Shown: positions 49,337 to 59,948 of the stretch, piece after piece
How positions within the stretch are numbered: the stretch's first letter is position 1
How the letters are laid out: each line of letters starts with the position of its first letter
From: Bursaphelenchus xylophilus
Lineage: Eukaryota > Nematoda > Chromadorea > Rhabditida > Aphelenchoididae
NCBI GenBank assembly: GCA_904066235.2
Contig: CAJFCV020000004.1
Span: forward strand, 1,054,001 to 1,118,000
Direction of reading: 5' to 3'
DNA: 64,000 nt
Position numbers and translations under genes: made by a program
Notes under the pieces: generated by a model
Seen by the model: the letters and a program-made list of their open reading frames with translations, nothing else
Told to the model about the DNA's origin: nothing
Database searches by the model: none

Positions 49337-50611
49337 TTAGCATTCGCCACACGTACGTTTGCAAACTGCAGCGATGGTGGGGTTTCTGCATTGGAAACGG
49401 AATACCAGACAGTTTGTCGCACCGTCCAGACAAGGTGGCTTTGGTAACGGGTTGCAAAGACCACAAGTCGATTTGCAATACTTTTCCATTTTTTCGGTCT
49501 TGCATTGGGCGATGAAGTCGACACAGTTTAGAGCAAAATCGGAGCAGATTGCTGAAACGTCGAGTAATGGTAATATCAGCCTGTCGGAAAAATAATGGCG
49601 GGTCGTCGCAGCAAAATGTTTCGCCTCGTTGAAAAAAGCGTGCAGTCGCGCACTAAATCCCCAGCCGCGGCCAGCGGTCGCAAAGTAATGATGGGCGATT
49701 TCAAGGCGCGGCGACCCGCCGCTATTTTCCCGGCAGACTGAGATTTACGTGACTTACGCGATGGTTTCGGTGTCGTTGGAGTAGTTGGGGTGGTTGGAGT
49801 GGTGGGGGTTGTCGGAGTGGTTGGTGTTGTTGGCGTGGTAGGTGTTGTTGGAGTTGTTGGTGTAGTTGGAGTAGTGGGGGTTGTTGGCGTGGTTGGGGTA
49901 GTCGGGGTTGTTGGTGTAGTGGGAGTTGTCGGCGTCGTGGGGGTTGTTGGTGTAGTAGGGGTTGTCGGGGTGGTCGGAGTCGTCGGTGTGGTAGGAGTTG
50001 TAGGCGTTGTGGGAGTTGTAGGAGTAGTCGGAGTCGTCGGTGTGGTAGGAGTAGTTGGCGTTGTGGGAGTTGTAGGAGTAGTTGGAGTTGTCGGCGTTGT
50101 GGGAGTAGTTGGCGTCGTTGGGGTAGTCGGGGTTGTTGGTGTAGTGGGAGTTGTCGGCGTCGTGGGGGTTGTGGGAGTTGTAGGAGTTGTAGGCGTGGTC
50201 GGAGTGGTAGGTGTAGTCGGAGTAGTTGGAGTTGTGGGTGTAGTTGGACTAGTAGAGGTTGTCTCGACGTCTTGCGCTTCTGCAATATCGCTGGTTTACA
50301 GACTTTCAACATGAAAGACACATACAGTGTGAGGGGCCTGATCCAGTGGCAAAAAACGTACCGTTTGCATCCGGGGAGTATCAAAAAATATAGCAAAGTG
50401 CCTCCCTCTCCAACTAAAAAACTCCGCTTTGAAGGAGGCCTTTTGAAATCAGAGTTTTTTCACTTGGAGAGGGAGGTGTTTTGCTACATTTTTTGATACT
50501 TCCCGGATGCAAAATGGTACGTTTTTTGGCGCTAGATCAGGTCCGCCACTATACAATTGCCGCATACTTACGAGTTACGGCGATGGCCAACAACAGCACT
50601 AACAACTTCAT
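49337..50611 (-). CDS. secreted protein: (Pro-Thr-Thr)n stretch plus two ShKT domains
   Basis: Exons 50572-50611, 49758-50279 and 49337-49551 give 258 residues. Signal peptide MKLLVLLLAIAVT, short QAQDVETTSTS spacer, about 53 Pro-Thr-Thr units ending PTPKPS, and two ShKT modules in one exon (CSDFALNC..CKTEKMEKYC..C..C and CLDGATNC..CRNPTIAAVC..C..C). Phase-1 introns again. Intron 1 holds an F1 element (50325-50551), intron 2 an F3 element (49576-49741). Its stop is followed by an AATAAA on the minus strand near 49280. Confidence 0.87.
49576..49741. repeat. F3 element, subfamily B, in ShKT gene intron
   Basis: TA TCAGCCTGTCGGAAAAATAA to CTATTTTCCCGGCAGACTGA. Interior AAATGTTTCGCCTCGTTG as in other subfamily-B copies. 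Confidence 0.8.
50325..50551. mobile_element. F1 hairpin element in ShKT gene intron
   Basis: TA CAGTGTGAGGGGCCTGATCC to GATCAGGTCCGCCACTA TA. Confidence 0.85.
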
Positions 50612-51068
50612 GATGGCTATAGTTGGCCAAATAATCTATGAAACACACGGCTGTGTTCGGTTTTTATATTGAAAAAGTAACATGATTGTACATCTGCGCT
50701 TCCACCTAACGTACAACTCGATAAAAAATTGATTAGGATGGACCTTGCAGCCACAAACATTTGCCAACTGTTCAATTCAAATTGTTTATTCAGCTTTCCT
50801 CATCCATTCTGTTTCATGTGAGTTCAAATGAAGCTGTTGTTTTTACATGTGATATCTCTTTCGGAGATGATGCTATTGATTGTAGTCTTAATTCGACGAA
50901 TAGTTTGAAAGGCAATTGCTAGTTGTTCCATGAATACGAAAAGGTCGCGTCTCTGGACGCCGCTTTAAATGGCCCGTACCGATTCAAAGGTAGCTACTAT
51001 GCCTCTAACAGACGGAAATATTTCCACAAAAAAATCGATTTTTTCCGCGCAGACCTGAAAAAGTTATA
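50612..51068. other. intergenic, no gene recognised
   Basis: About 450 bp upstream of the third ShKT gene. TATATT near 50663 could be a promoter element. Past 50990 the sequence becomes part of a repeat with AACAGACGGAAATATTTCCAC, mirrored at 51355-51385. Confidence 0.4.
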
Positions 51069-51405
51069 GTGGCGGGCCTGATCCAGTGGCAAAAAACGTA
51101 CCATTTTGCATTCGGGAAGCATCAAAAATGTGACAAAATGCTTCCCTCTCCAAGTGAAAAAACTTTGTTTTGAAAGGCTCTCTCACTAAAAGAGCGGGAG
51201 AGCTTTTGAAATTTGAGTTTTTTCAATTGGAAAGGGAGGCATTTTGCCACATTTTTTATGCTTCTCGAATGCAAAAATGATACGTTTTTTGCCACTAGAT
51301 GAGGTCCGTCACTATACCTTTTTCAGTGCTGCGCGGAAAAAATCGATTTTTTATGGAAACATTTCCGTCTGTTGGAGGCATAGAAGCTACCTTTGAATCG
51401 GTACG
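50990..51405. repeat. palindrome with F1 in its loop
   Basis: GATTCAAAGGTAGCTACTATGCCTC near 50983 mirrors GAGGCATAGAAGCTACCTTTGAATC near 51374; ACAAAAAAATCGATTTTTTCCGCGC and its complement flank the F1 copy at 51069-51313. Confidence 0.85.
51069..51313. mobile_element. F1 hairpin element in the loop of a palindrome
   Basis: AGTGGCGGGCCTGATCCAG to TAGATGAGGTCCGTCACTA TA; both sides continue the same host palindrome. Confidence 0.85.
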
Positions 51406-51452
51406 GGATGCAAAGTGGTACGTTTTTTGCCACTGGAACAGGTCCTCCACTG
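51406..51452. mobile_element. F1 right terminus only
   Basis: About 47 bp from GGGATGCAAAGTGGTACG to GGTCCTCCACTG TA, directly followed by an F3 element sharing the TA. Confidence 0.7.
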
Positions 51453-51454
51453 TA

Positions 51455-51608
51455 TCAGTCTGTTGGAAAAATAGTGAACGCAATGTCGATGGGCTGATCG
51501 CATCGCCGCCGAGAAAACGAATTGCGTTGCGACGAAATGAAATTTCTTTTCACTTCAGCGACACGATCGGCGCAGCGACATTGCGATCATTGTTTTCCCG
51601 ACAAACCG
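51455..51608. repeat. F3 element
   Basis: TA TCAGTCTGTTGGAAAAATAG to TGTTTTCCCGACAAACCGA; interior GAGAAAACGAATTGCGTTGCG. Confidence 0.75.
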
Positions 51609-51824
51609 ATGTTCCGCACATATTCTGCACCACTTGTGTTGTATTGACGTCATAGGAGAATTTGTTACCAGAACAGGAACACCTGTACAAACTGATCTGT
51701 CGTCTGTCTCGTCGACAAAGAAATTCCGCCGAAACTTTTTTGAACGTTTTTAGAGTCAATCTGTTTCGTTTTATTGGACGAATTCAGATTCCACTGACTT
51801 TCTGCCGCGGGTAAAAACAATAAA

Positions 51825-53031
51825 TTAACATTTTGCACACGTCTTTTTGCAAATTTTTGCAAATGCTGGCTTGCTGCATTGCTGCGAAAACTTTGCACAG
51901 TTAGTAGCACCGTCGACGCAAGCAGACGGAGTTGTGGACGAACAGGCGCCACATGTTTGCTTGCAGTAGTGCTTCATTTTAGCCGCTCCACATTGACTTT
52001 TGAACTGGGCGCAGTTCAAGGCTCCATCAACGCACATATCTAACATACAGTTTTGAAAACATGGCAGTTGTTTCACTTACGTGATGGGGTTGTTGGCGTG
52101 GTTGGAGTGGTGGGAGTGGTTGGGGTTGTAGGGGTGGTTGGAGTCGTGTGTGTGGTAGGGGTGGTGGGCTTGGTTGCAGGTGTGTCCGCTACCAACTCAC
52201 CTCCTAACAGATCCAAGTCCTGTGCCACTAAAGTTGTGCATGTAGTAAAATACCCGAGAAAAAAAGTCTTGATACAGTGAGGGACCGGATCCAATAGCAA
52301 AAAACGTCTCTTTTTGCAACCCGGAAGGGACCGAAATGTCTCCAAACCCTTCTCTTCTCTAACATAAGCTAAAAAACCCCGTTTTGAAGAGCCCGCCTTG
52401 AAGGAAAGGGCGCGCTTTTCAAAACGGAGTTTTTTGGCTTAGAGAAGGGAAGGGTTTGGAGTCATTTTGATCCCTTCCGGGATGCAAAAGGAGACGTTTT
52501 TTGCCATTGGATCGGGTCCCTGTATCAGTTGTGAGGCGGAACGACCGAGCTTCGAGGATTTTCCCACGAGGAACGATCTGCATTTATTCAAATTTGATTG
52601 CACTTTCCTACGTGGGGCTTCCCTATAAAAGGCCTCCTTTCCACTGAATAAATCACTTGACTCTTGAGCTATCGTCTCGTCTCGTTACTGGGTTGTCGGG
52701 CCTTTCGACATCAGTCTGTTGGGAAAATAATATGGATTTCTCGGGGCATGATGTTTAGCCTAAATATCCAGCCGCGGCTGGCGGTTGCAAAGCGATGATG
52801 GGCAATTCCAATGCGCGACACATCCACATTATTTTCCCGGCAGACGGATAGTCAAGGACCTTGTTGCATCGAGAATTATTGCCTCCGAATGCATTGCGTC
52901 GCAGCAAAATGCCTTTCGTTTTAGCAACGCGAGATCGCCGAGGTCTTATACTGTCACAAAATATACTGCAGCAACTTACCTGCAGTTCCAATGACAATGC
53001 TAATCAGTAAGCATAAGCCCAATTCTCTCAT
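51825..53031 (-). CDS. secreted protein: short (Pro-Thr-Thr)n stretch plus two ShKT domains
   Basis: Exons 52980-53031, 52081-52227 and 51825-52039 give 137 residues, the shortest of the four paralogues. Signal peptide MRELGLCLLISIVIGTA, spacer AQDLDLLGGELVADT, only about 11 Pro-Thr-Thr units (one Pro changed to His), then two ShKT modules in one exon (CVDGALNC..CGAAKMKHYC..C..C and CVDGATNC..CSKPAFAKIC..C..C). Phase-1 introns as in the others. Intron 1 contains F1, a solo LTR and F3. An AATAAA on the minus strand lies near 51770-51775. Confidence 0.87.
52275..52522. mobile_element. diverged F1-like hairpin element
   Basis: TA CAGTGAGGGACCGGATCC to GGATCGGGTCCCTG TA, but the arms read GTCTCTTTTTGCAACCCGG and AAACCCTTCTCTTCTC, clearly different from other copies. 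A separate subfamily with the same ends. Confidence 0.8.
52525..52848. repeat. F3 element split by a solo LTR
   Basis: TA TCAGT at 52523-52529, then the LTR, then TCAGTCTGTTGGGAAAATAA resuming at 52711 and ending CATTATTTTCCCGGCAGACGGA TA. Confidence 0.8.
52530..52710. mobile_element. solo LTR of an LTR retrotransposon
   Basis: 181 bp starting TGTGAGG and ending TTTCGACA, flanked on both sides by the 5-bp duplication TCAGT (52525-52529 and 52711-52715). Inside are TATAAAA (52624-52630) and AATAAA (52647-52652) in LTR order. No internal retroelement genes, so a solo LTR left by recombination. 5-bp duplications fit Bel/Pao, copia or gypsy types; the class is undecided. Confidence 0.85.
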
Positions 53032-53298
53032 TTTGAAGTCTTTGTTCCGAGCTTAGTCTTTATAAATTCCGGCAGTTTATATATTTCTTTTTTTCATTCC
53101 ACTAGTTATTTGCACAGGTTTTTAGACGTCCTACATGCTTCTTGAAAAAAAACACTAAACGAACATTGATTGACAATACACAAAAACAAAAAATCCGTTG
53201 GTTATAGATTAGTTTATTGCACAATATTTATACATACAATATCACTATAAATTGAGAAGGCAACGGTGTTAAAGGTGCTATAAAGTATTCTAGTTTTT

Positions 53299-56287
53299 CT
53301 ATCCTGCCATTACGGTTCCGCCTCCGCCACCGTTCAGGAAGTCGTTGAACAGGCTGAACAGGTTCTTGCCTGTGGGAAGACCGGGGACTTGTGGAATTAC
53401 TAGAAGTCAAAAATATTAGTGTGGGAAGGCCGAAAACTTGGTGGTGCAAGGTTGGGGTTATAGATATATCGCTCTAGGCTTATAAATCTATGTGTGTTCA
53501 AAAATGTGTCACTGTGACTCTGCATTAAAATTTGCAAGCGGTATAACTAACGGCTGTATGTGGCTTGGAGTAATCCCTAGAGAAAGCAAAAATTTTTTGG
53601 GCATTGCGAAAGTTCACGCCTCGGGAAAAATTGAAAAAATCCGTCATCCAAATTGCACATTGCAAAAGTTTTGGGCTTAAATTTTTTTATGGGTACTCTA
53701 GGGAGTACTCGTGTCTATATTCAGCCGTTGGTTACACACTGACGGACCCGATCCAGTGGCAAAAAACGTACATCCCTAAGGTACCAAAAAATGTGGCAAA
53801 ATGCCTCACTCTCTAACTAAGAAACTCCGTTTTGAAGAGCGCGCCTTTTCCCTCACAAAAAGAGCGGGCACGCTTTTGAAATCGGAGTCTTTCACCTGGA
53901 AATGGAGGTATTTTGCCACATTTTTGATACTTTCCGGATGCAAAATGGTACGTTTTTTGCCACTGCCTCAGGTTCGCCACTGTACCACTGCCACATTCCG
54001 AACGAGTGTAATTATGACACATTTTATAGACACACAAAGATTTATAAGCTACTAGTCATATATTCCAGCGATTAAGATCGCAAAGTAAAGACTTTTGGAA
54101 TATTCAGATTGCATGCACTAGGACCATTCGTGCTTAAAAACCTATTCAGGACGCAAAGAAAGGTTTCTTTTGGGTCCGGCTCGGGCGATTGGGGTGTTCG
54201 AATACCTGGAAGAGGCAAGAACGGTTTTTTGTTCGCGATACTTTCTATTTTTGCCAAATTACCTTGCGGAGGCGCTTGCGTGGTGGGCGGGGGGATCTCC
54301 ACGCATTTCCCATTACTAGCCTGCTTGTAGCCACAGCGGCACATGCATCGTCCTCGGTAGCAGCCGGAGTTGGCGGGGCACTGCTCTTGCACGAAGCACT
54401 GACCTCCCAGCTGGGTTCGCGCAAAACAAGCCGTGTCGCGGCTCAACATGTCCTTCGCACAGTCCTTGGTGCAGGTCTGACTGGGGTTGTGGATTGGATT
54501 GCTGATGGCATCGAGATGGGGTTTGAACCCGTCGGAACATATGCACTGCCCATCTTTGCATTCCATTCCCTCAGCGGCGCCACACTGATCATGCGTTTGG
54601 CATGCCGAGTTCAGTTGGCCACGCGGCACACACTCTCCGTTAATGTACAGCGCTTCAGGCGCCATGGAGTTACAAGGCCGCTTGCAGCATATTGCCTGAA
54701 AACGGGTTGATTTAGCGGGTCTTAGCGGGTCAGGGGTCGTTGAAATCTTCAGTTTTTAAATTGAACAATTAAAATTGAGCGTATGCTTACTTGTGAGAAG
54801 CTGTCTCCCGCCACATAATGGCAGTAATGCGTATCACTGGGACATGGTCGTTGAGTCAACGTCAGGTTGCCCAAGATCCGCTCCACACCGCCGGGAGTGC
54901 AACTGTATTGCGTGTCCACCTGGGTTCCAAGTGGGCATTTGTGGGGACAGCAGTGACCGGCGTGTGACTCCGGCGTTGTGACGCAATAATAACCCGACTG
55001 ACAGGTGTCCGCTTCAGGAACAAAATTTGGTATCTAAATTTATGTGATTGAGTGGCACATACAGCGGGGTATCTGATCCAATGTCAAAAAACGTAACATT
55101 TCGCGTCCGGAAAGCATCAGAAATGTGGCAAAATCCCTCCCTCTCCAAGTGAAAAAACTCCCTTTTGAAGGGCTCCCTCAAAAAAAGAGCTGGCGCGCTT
55201 TTGAAGTCGGAGTATTTTTCACTTGGAAAGGGAGGCATTTTGCCGCATTTTTGATGCTTCCCGGATGCAAAATGGTATGTTTTTTGCCACTGGATCAGGT
55301 CCCCACTGTATATGGCACGGGACTTTTTAAGACTTATAAATCTTTGTGTGTCCAGCAAAATTTGTCACGATGACACATGTTTAAAATGTGCCAGTGGTAT
55401 AAATAACGTCTGTATATGGGTAGGAGTACTCCACAGAGCACGTCAAAAAAATTCGGTACTCCTAGCCATATATACAGTTGTTGTTTATACCACTGGCACA
55501 TTCAAAAAATATGTCATTGTGACAAATTTTCTGGACACACAAAGATTTATAAGTCCTGAGGCCATACATATACATATATACAAAGCTTACTGTTGACAAC
55601 GGAACTCTTCTCGTGCAAGTTCCATGAGGCTGCCCTCCTAATGGACAATTGGTTGAAGCCACACATCGAGTCCCCTGTTGCACGGTGCCGGCAATGCACG
55701 TGCACTGCTGATTGACGCAGGCCGAGAACGGCGAGCTGCAATCGTAATGACGCGAACAGCGGTCGCCGACTTTGGTGACTGAACAAATATTTTCATTTTT
55801 TATCAGTCTGTCGGGAAAATAATGAGCATTCTGTCGCATCGAAAATCGCATCGCCGCTGAGAAAATGAATTGTGTCGCGACAAGATCAAATTACTTTTCA
55901 CTTCACCGAAACGATTGGTCCAAATCGTGTCGCGACAGATCACTCATTATTTTCCCGACAGACTGATATTTGGGGGTGTCTTACCTGTCACACAAACACC
56001 ATTCTGCACGCTGGTCGAGCCGCGCTGAACACACTGACACTTTCCATTCCGGCAAAACAGCGGCTCTCTGCATTTTGTTGTGCACTCTTCACCGATACGT
56101 GACGGCACTAAAGATATGAAGAATAATGCGAAACCCAACTTACATCTCACACATTTGCCTCTAGGATAGTCCTTCGAAGTCCGGGCTTCGTAGTACGGGT
56201 GGCATTGACATTTGTTGCGCAAGCAAATCGATCCCTTGTTATCGCAGTCCTCGTCCCGATCGCAATTTTCACCCAATATCGCTTTAC
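53299..56287 (-). CDS. secreted EB-module cysteine-rich protein, 5' end unresolved
   Basis: Exons in coding order: 56144-56287, 55985-56107, 55591-55778, 54791-54997, 54263-54695, 53299-53399; phases agree and give about 398 residues. It is built from repeated Cys-rich blocks of the EB type (GENCDRDEDC, GDRCSRHYDCSS..CVNQQCTC, NSACQTHDQC..CKDGQCIC, GGQCFVQEQC..CYRGRCMC), with a Cys-rich middle (CCPHKCPLG, AICCKRPC). The C-terminus is a Pro/Gly-rich tail. The first exon must start in phase 1 before 56287 and should carry the signal peptide; I could not find it among the F3 copies upstream. The intron 56108-56143 is only 36 nt, a multiple of three and open, so it may sometimes be retained. EB proteins in nematodes are secreted with unknown roles. 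Confidence 0.8.
53465..54060. repeat. palindrome with F1 nested (CACACAAAGATTTATAAG type)
   Basis: GGCTTATAAATCTATGTGTG near 53479 and CACACAAAGATTTATAAGC near 54030 are inverted; AAAATGTGTCACTGTGAC and TTATGACACATTTT also pair. Same family as 55312-55562. F1 at 53737-53982 lies inside. Confidence 0.7.
53737..53982. mobile_element. F1 hairpin element in EB gene intron
   Basis: CACTGACGGACCCGATCCAG to CTGCCTCAGGTTCGCCACTG TA. Confidence 0.83.
55062..55308. mobile_element. F1 hairpin element in EB gene intron
   Basis: TA CAGCGGGGTATCTGATCC to GGATCAGGTCCCCACTG TA. Confidence 0.86.
55312..55562. repeat. palindromic element, CACACAAAGATTTATAAG ends
   Basis: ACTTATAAATCTTTGTGTGTCCAG on the left and GGACACACAAAGATTTATAAGT on the right. 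AAATGTGCCAGTGGTATAAA and TTTATACCACTGGCACATT pair inside; loop near 55440. Confidence 0.88.
55803..55966. repeat. F3 element, complete, in EB gene intron
   Basis: TA TCAGTCTGTCGGGAAAATAA to TTATTTTCCCGACAGACTGA TA: perfect ends and TA duplication. One of the best F3 copies. Confidence 0.9.
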
Positions 56288-56413
56288 CTGAAAATCACGG
56301 TAACCTTTTTGTAATTGTAAACTGCAAGCGAAAAGTCCTGAGAATTTATGGCTCCTTCGCACTCCGGAAAAAAATAGTTGTCGCTGCGAAAAATTGGAAT
56401 TGCGGGCGATTTA

Positions 56414-56560
56414 TCAATTTGTCGGGAAAATAATGAGCACTCTGTCGCATCGAAAATCACATCCCCGCGGAGAAAGTGAAGCGTGCCGCGAAAAAATCAA
56501 ATTGCTTTTCTCTTCAGCGATTCTATTGGCGCAGCGACATTATTTTCCCGACAGACAGAA
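56414..56560. repeat. F3 element
   Basis: TA TCAATTTGTCGGGAAAATAA to ATTATTTTCCCGACAGAC. Directly followed by GCACTGTGC words (56570-56680). Confidence 0.75.
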
Positions 56561-56764
56561 AAATTCAAATTGCACTGTGCAAACAGGTTTTTTGGTCAAA
56601 ATGCACTGTGCAAAGCACTCTGTCGCGATTTTCGCAGCGACGCGCCAAAATGCGCAAGCTTGCACTATGAAAAGTTGCGCGATTTTTGTTCTGTGAAAAC
56701 CTCTAATTGGTTGGAAGAGGGCATCAGGGCGAAAAAGGCACCTCGGCGAAGAGGACGCATTATA

Positions 56765-56911
56765 TCAGTCTGTCCGGGAAATAACGGCGGATCGTCGCGC
56801 CTCGGAGTCGCTCATCATCGCTTTGCGACTGCACGCCGCGACTTGGGATTTGGTGCGGCGAGGCGAGACATTTTGCTGCGACGACTCGCCGTTATTTTTC
56901 CGACAGACTGA
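56765..56911. repeat. F3 element, subfamily B
   Basis: TA TCAGTCTGTCCGGGAAATAA to TTATTTTTCCGACAGACTGA TA; interior matches 2804-2958. Confidence 0.85.
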
Positions 56912-56919
56912 TAAAAATA

Positions 56920-57570
56920 GGTGTGTTGAGGGGGCGTATTTTTTAATTTGCCAATATTGGCTAGCCAAAAAATTGTTCTAAAAAATCCCCTTTGATCCCC
57001 GCTTATCATGTTTTTTATGGTGCCCTCTTCGCCCAGGTGTCCTCTCCAGTTCCATCCCAGATTCTCTTGGAATTTTTACACCGAATAATAGACAAAAAAG
57101 CTCCTACCACTGCATGGAGAGTATTGCGAGGCTGCGATCCTGAACAGGTTGAGACAAAGAAGACACAAAATTTTACGTTGCAGAAGACTTCTCTGCATTT
57201 TGCATCTGAAAATCCTGAAATTTAAGATAGCCTGTAGATGCACACTTAAAATAAAAGAATCACGAAAGAAAAACTTCAAAGGCCATGCATATTAACGCTA
57301 CCGAACTGCATAAAAGCAGAAATCAATGGAGCTATCTGACTCATTGCGACGATTTTCGCTGAAAAAGGAAGAAGATCTCCACTTTCGCTCAAATCCACCC
57401 GCCTTCCCATTTTTACCTTGCCCTCGTTTTTACCCGAATCGCCGACGGAGAAGCAGAGGAAGGGGGGCGAAGATGGAGGATCCACGAGCCTGCTCGTCGG
57501 ATATTGTGTGAACGATCTGCGTTTGGAGGCTTGCGTTGAGCGTTTATCAGCGGTAAATATGAGTGTTTTG
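56920..57570. other. no gene assigned
   Basis: Short open frames on both strands around 57276-57511 show some coding-like composition, but no splice-linked partner was found. The missing first exon of the EB gene could lie here or nearer 56300; I cannot place it. Confidence 0.35.
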
Positions 57571-57575
57571 TAGTA

Positions 57576-57777
57576 TCAGTCCGTCGGGAAAATAATGAGC
57601 ACAATTTCGCTGCGCAATAAATTTGCCATTATTTTCCGTCGGGAAAATAATATGGATTTATCGCAGCAAAATTTCTCGCCTCTTCGCAGTGCGCGCCAAA
57701 TCTTCGACCTAGCCGTTGTCAAGCGATGATCGCCATTTGAAAGCCGCTACAAATCCACATTATTTTCCCGACAGAAT
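57576..57777. repeat. F3 element with internal duplication
   Basis: TA TCAGTCCGTCGGGAAAATAA, a second GTCGGGAAAATAATATGG about 60 bp later, then a normal right end ATTATTTTCCCGACAG. One F3 probably inserted into or recombined with another. Confidence 0.7.
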
Positions 57778-57803
57778 GATAATGCGACAGAGATTACTTT
57801 GTA

Positions 57804-57957
57804 TCAGTGTGTCGGAAAAATAAGCAGTACAATGTCGCTGGGTTAGTCGTGTCGCTGAAGTGAGAAGAAATTTTATTTTGTCGCGGCACAATTCATTTTC
57901 TCGGCCGCGATGCGATTTTGGCCGCGACAGATTGCTCATTATGTTCCCGACAGACTG
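57804..57957. repeat. F3 element
   Basis: TA TCAGTGTGTCGGAAAAATAA to TTATGTTCCCGACAGACTGA TA, orientation opposite to most neighbours. Confidence 0.8.
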
Positions 57958-58074
57958 ATATTGAGATAATGTTTGGTTGTTCGTTGTGGCCAGGATTCTC
58001 TTTTTATTGAGTTTTTATAAATAATAATGTCGCTTTCAGTTTATTTTGACCGGTCTGTGACAAGGGGATATCCC

Positions 58075-58450
58075 AATTCAAATTTAGACATTTTTAGCTC
58101 ACGGCTTTGCAGAAACAACCGAGATTTTTCGGTCGAAAGGTGGCAAAAATTTGACCCTCTTTGCGGAATTTCGGCACGAAAAACTTAATGCCTATTTTCT
58201 ACAATAGAAAGTAATGTTTCCACAAAAAATCATTTTCCCGCTCAACACTGTCAAAGATCCGGACAAGAAGGGTTTTCTCTCTGACCGTTCTCTGTGTTTA
58301 TCTTACTCTCTCGGCGGCAAAGATTGTTCAATATCTCGGCTTCATCTGCAAAGCGCGAGCTAAAACTTTCAAGCATTGATAAGTGTCATATGACTGACGT
58401 GTGTCCAAAATTTCAAGAAAATCTCTGCGTCGCGCTTCCAACAGTTCCCA
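58075..58450. repeat. F4 element
   Basis: TTTAGCTCACGGCTTTGCAG, AGAAAGTAATGTTTCCAC, CTTACTCTCTCGGCGG, GCAAAGCGCGAGC and GAAAATCTCTGCGTCGCGC in F4 order. Confidence 0.6.
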
Positions 58451-58815
58451 CTTTCTTTCTGAACAAGTTTTTAAAATAGCTTTGACCGTTTCAAAACTCA
58501 ACTTTTGTTACATTCTCCCGTGATTAATAATGTTTACTGTTTTGGTTAGGGGTTTCCGAACCGGTTTCGCCCGACAACTCGGACCTTGGCTTCAGTGTAA
58601 TGCCTTTTCCACAAAAAAGATGGTCATTACTCGGTGGGAACCGGGTTTACAACTTGAAGGAACTTGGCGGGTATTTAAGGCATTGGTTTGCCGGAACAGT
58701 TCAGACTTCCCTCTGCTGTCTTGTGTGAAGGTAGGTTCAATTAGATTTATGATTTCATTCATTTGGAACAGTTGGGTCTTCTTTTATTGAAGAAAGGAAA
58801 AAAACTTCGCTGATG

Positions 58816-58831
58816 ATTGTTCATTTCCAGG
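58816..58831 (+). promoter_or_regulatory. likely spliced-leader acceptor for the collagen gene
   Basis: A TTCATTTCCAG acceptor ends at 58830, one base before the collagen ATG. No exon in a compatible frame lies upstream. Confidence 0.55.
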
Positions 58832-59806
58832 ATGTCGCACAAAACAATCGTCTCCTTGGCCTGTGTTGCCTCGGCCACGGCGATTGTGGTGTCCCTAGTG
58901 TGCGCCGCAATGATCTTCAACGACATTAACTCGCTGCATGATGAAATCATGGAGGACATGTCCGAGTTCCGCATCCTCTCCAACGACGCTTGGGCGGGCT
59001 TGGTTCATCGCTCTCCCAAAATGGAAAAGTCCGAGTTCATGGGACTCATTGGCCGCAACAAACGTCAAGCCGGGTGTGCGTGCGCGCGACAACAACAAAA
59101 CTGCCCGCCAGGCCCAGCCGGACCACCCGGCACCCCAGGCCTCCCCGGAAATGATGGAGAACCCGGAAAGGCGGGCCGAGTTGGAGCTCCGGGCGTTGGT
59201 ATCATTGGAAACGATGTTGCTCCTGGTGGTTGCATCAAGTGCCCTGCCGGCCCACGCGGCCCACCTGGACCTACTGGCCCTGCTGGACCGGTCGGTCAGC
59301 CCGGACATCCCGGTCAAGCCGGACGCAAGGGACAAGATGGACATCCAGGACCCAACGGGCCCGCCGGCAACGCCGGACCAGCCGGTCAACCAGGCCATCC
59401 CGGTGGTCCGGGACAACCGGGACGCCCAGGTCAACGCGGAAAAGGACTGCCAGGCCCGAAGGGACCGCGTGGCCAGCCCGGACAGCCCGGCCATCCTGGT
59501 CAGCCCGGTCAACGAGGACCACTTGGACACCCAGGACCACAAGGACCCGTCGGACCTCGCGGTCAGCCAGGACAGCCCGGACAGGCCGGTCATCCCGGAC
59601 TTCCCGGTGGTCAAGGCCCCCACGGAAAGGATGCCGCTTACTGCCCATGCCCTCCACGTGCCGGTTCGGCGCCGGTCGCTGCGGCTCCACAGACCGCCTA
59701 CAATGCCGGTCCTGCGGTTGGCGCTCCGGCTTCCTATCGTCGACGTGTCGCAGCTCGCCGTCATGCCAATCGGCCTGTCGCTGCGGCTCGTGTGGCCAAG
59801 GCGTGA
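58832..59806 (+). CDS. nematode cuticle collagen
   Basis: Structural protein of the cuticle, secreted by hypodermis as trimers. Single exon, 324 residues. The ATG at 58832 is chosen because it directly follows a TTTCCAG acceptor and opens the cuticle-collagen N-terminal domain with its membrane-anchor segment (about 8-30). A furin-like site RNKR is at 75-78. Cysteine clusters CAC and C at 82-91, a first short Gly-X-Y block from 92, the interruption [15 protein letters not shown], a long Gly-X-Y block with many GQPGHPG triplets, then YCPCP and an Ala/Pro-rich non-collagenous tail ending RVAKA. The Cys pattern is the usual scaffold for trimer registration. AATAAA at 59943. Which col subfamily it belongs to needs a tree. 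Confidence 0.95.
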   Translation: MSHKTIVSLACVASATAIVVSLVCAAMIFNDINSLHDEIMEDMSEFRILSNDAWAGLVHRSPKMEKSEFMGLIGRNKRQAGCACARQQQNCPPGPAGPPGTPGLPGNDGEPGKAGRVGAPGVGIIGNDVAPGGCIKCPAGPRGPPGPTGPAGPVGQPGHPGQAGRKGQDGHPGPNGPAGNAGPAGQPGHPGGPGQPGRPGQRGKGLPGPKGPRGQPGQPGHPGQPGQRGPLGHPGPQGPVGPRGQPGQPGQAGHPGLPGGQGPHGKDAAYCPCPPRAGSAPVAAAPQTAYNAGPAVGAPASYRRRVAARRHANRPVAAARVAKA

Positions 59807-59942
59807 GACGTTCTTCAACAACCTCTTCAAGTCTCTTGAGTAAACCTTTACTTCTGAAATTGGCCGACTGTAACGACTACAAGTCGGCTTCCGCTACATT
59901 CTTATTGTTTGTTTTTGTCCTCTGTTCCCTTGCTGTGACGAA

Positions 59943-59948
59943 AATAAA
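59943..59948 (+). terminator. poly(A) signal for the collagen gene
   Basis: AATAAA 137 bp after the stop codon. Confidence 0.65.

Noticed and set aside
57326..57511. Arg-rich plus-strand frame as a gene
   Set aside because: No partner exons, no domain, and it overlaps an equally open minus-strand frame.
58530..58790. Upstream frame as an in-frame first exon of the collagen
   Set aside because: It has a plausible GTAGGT donor, but splicing to 58831 would shift out of the collagen frame. At most it is 5' untranslated or a separate transcript.
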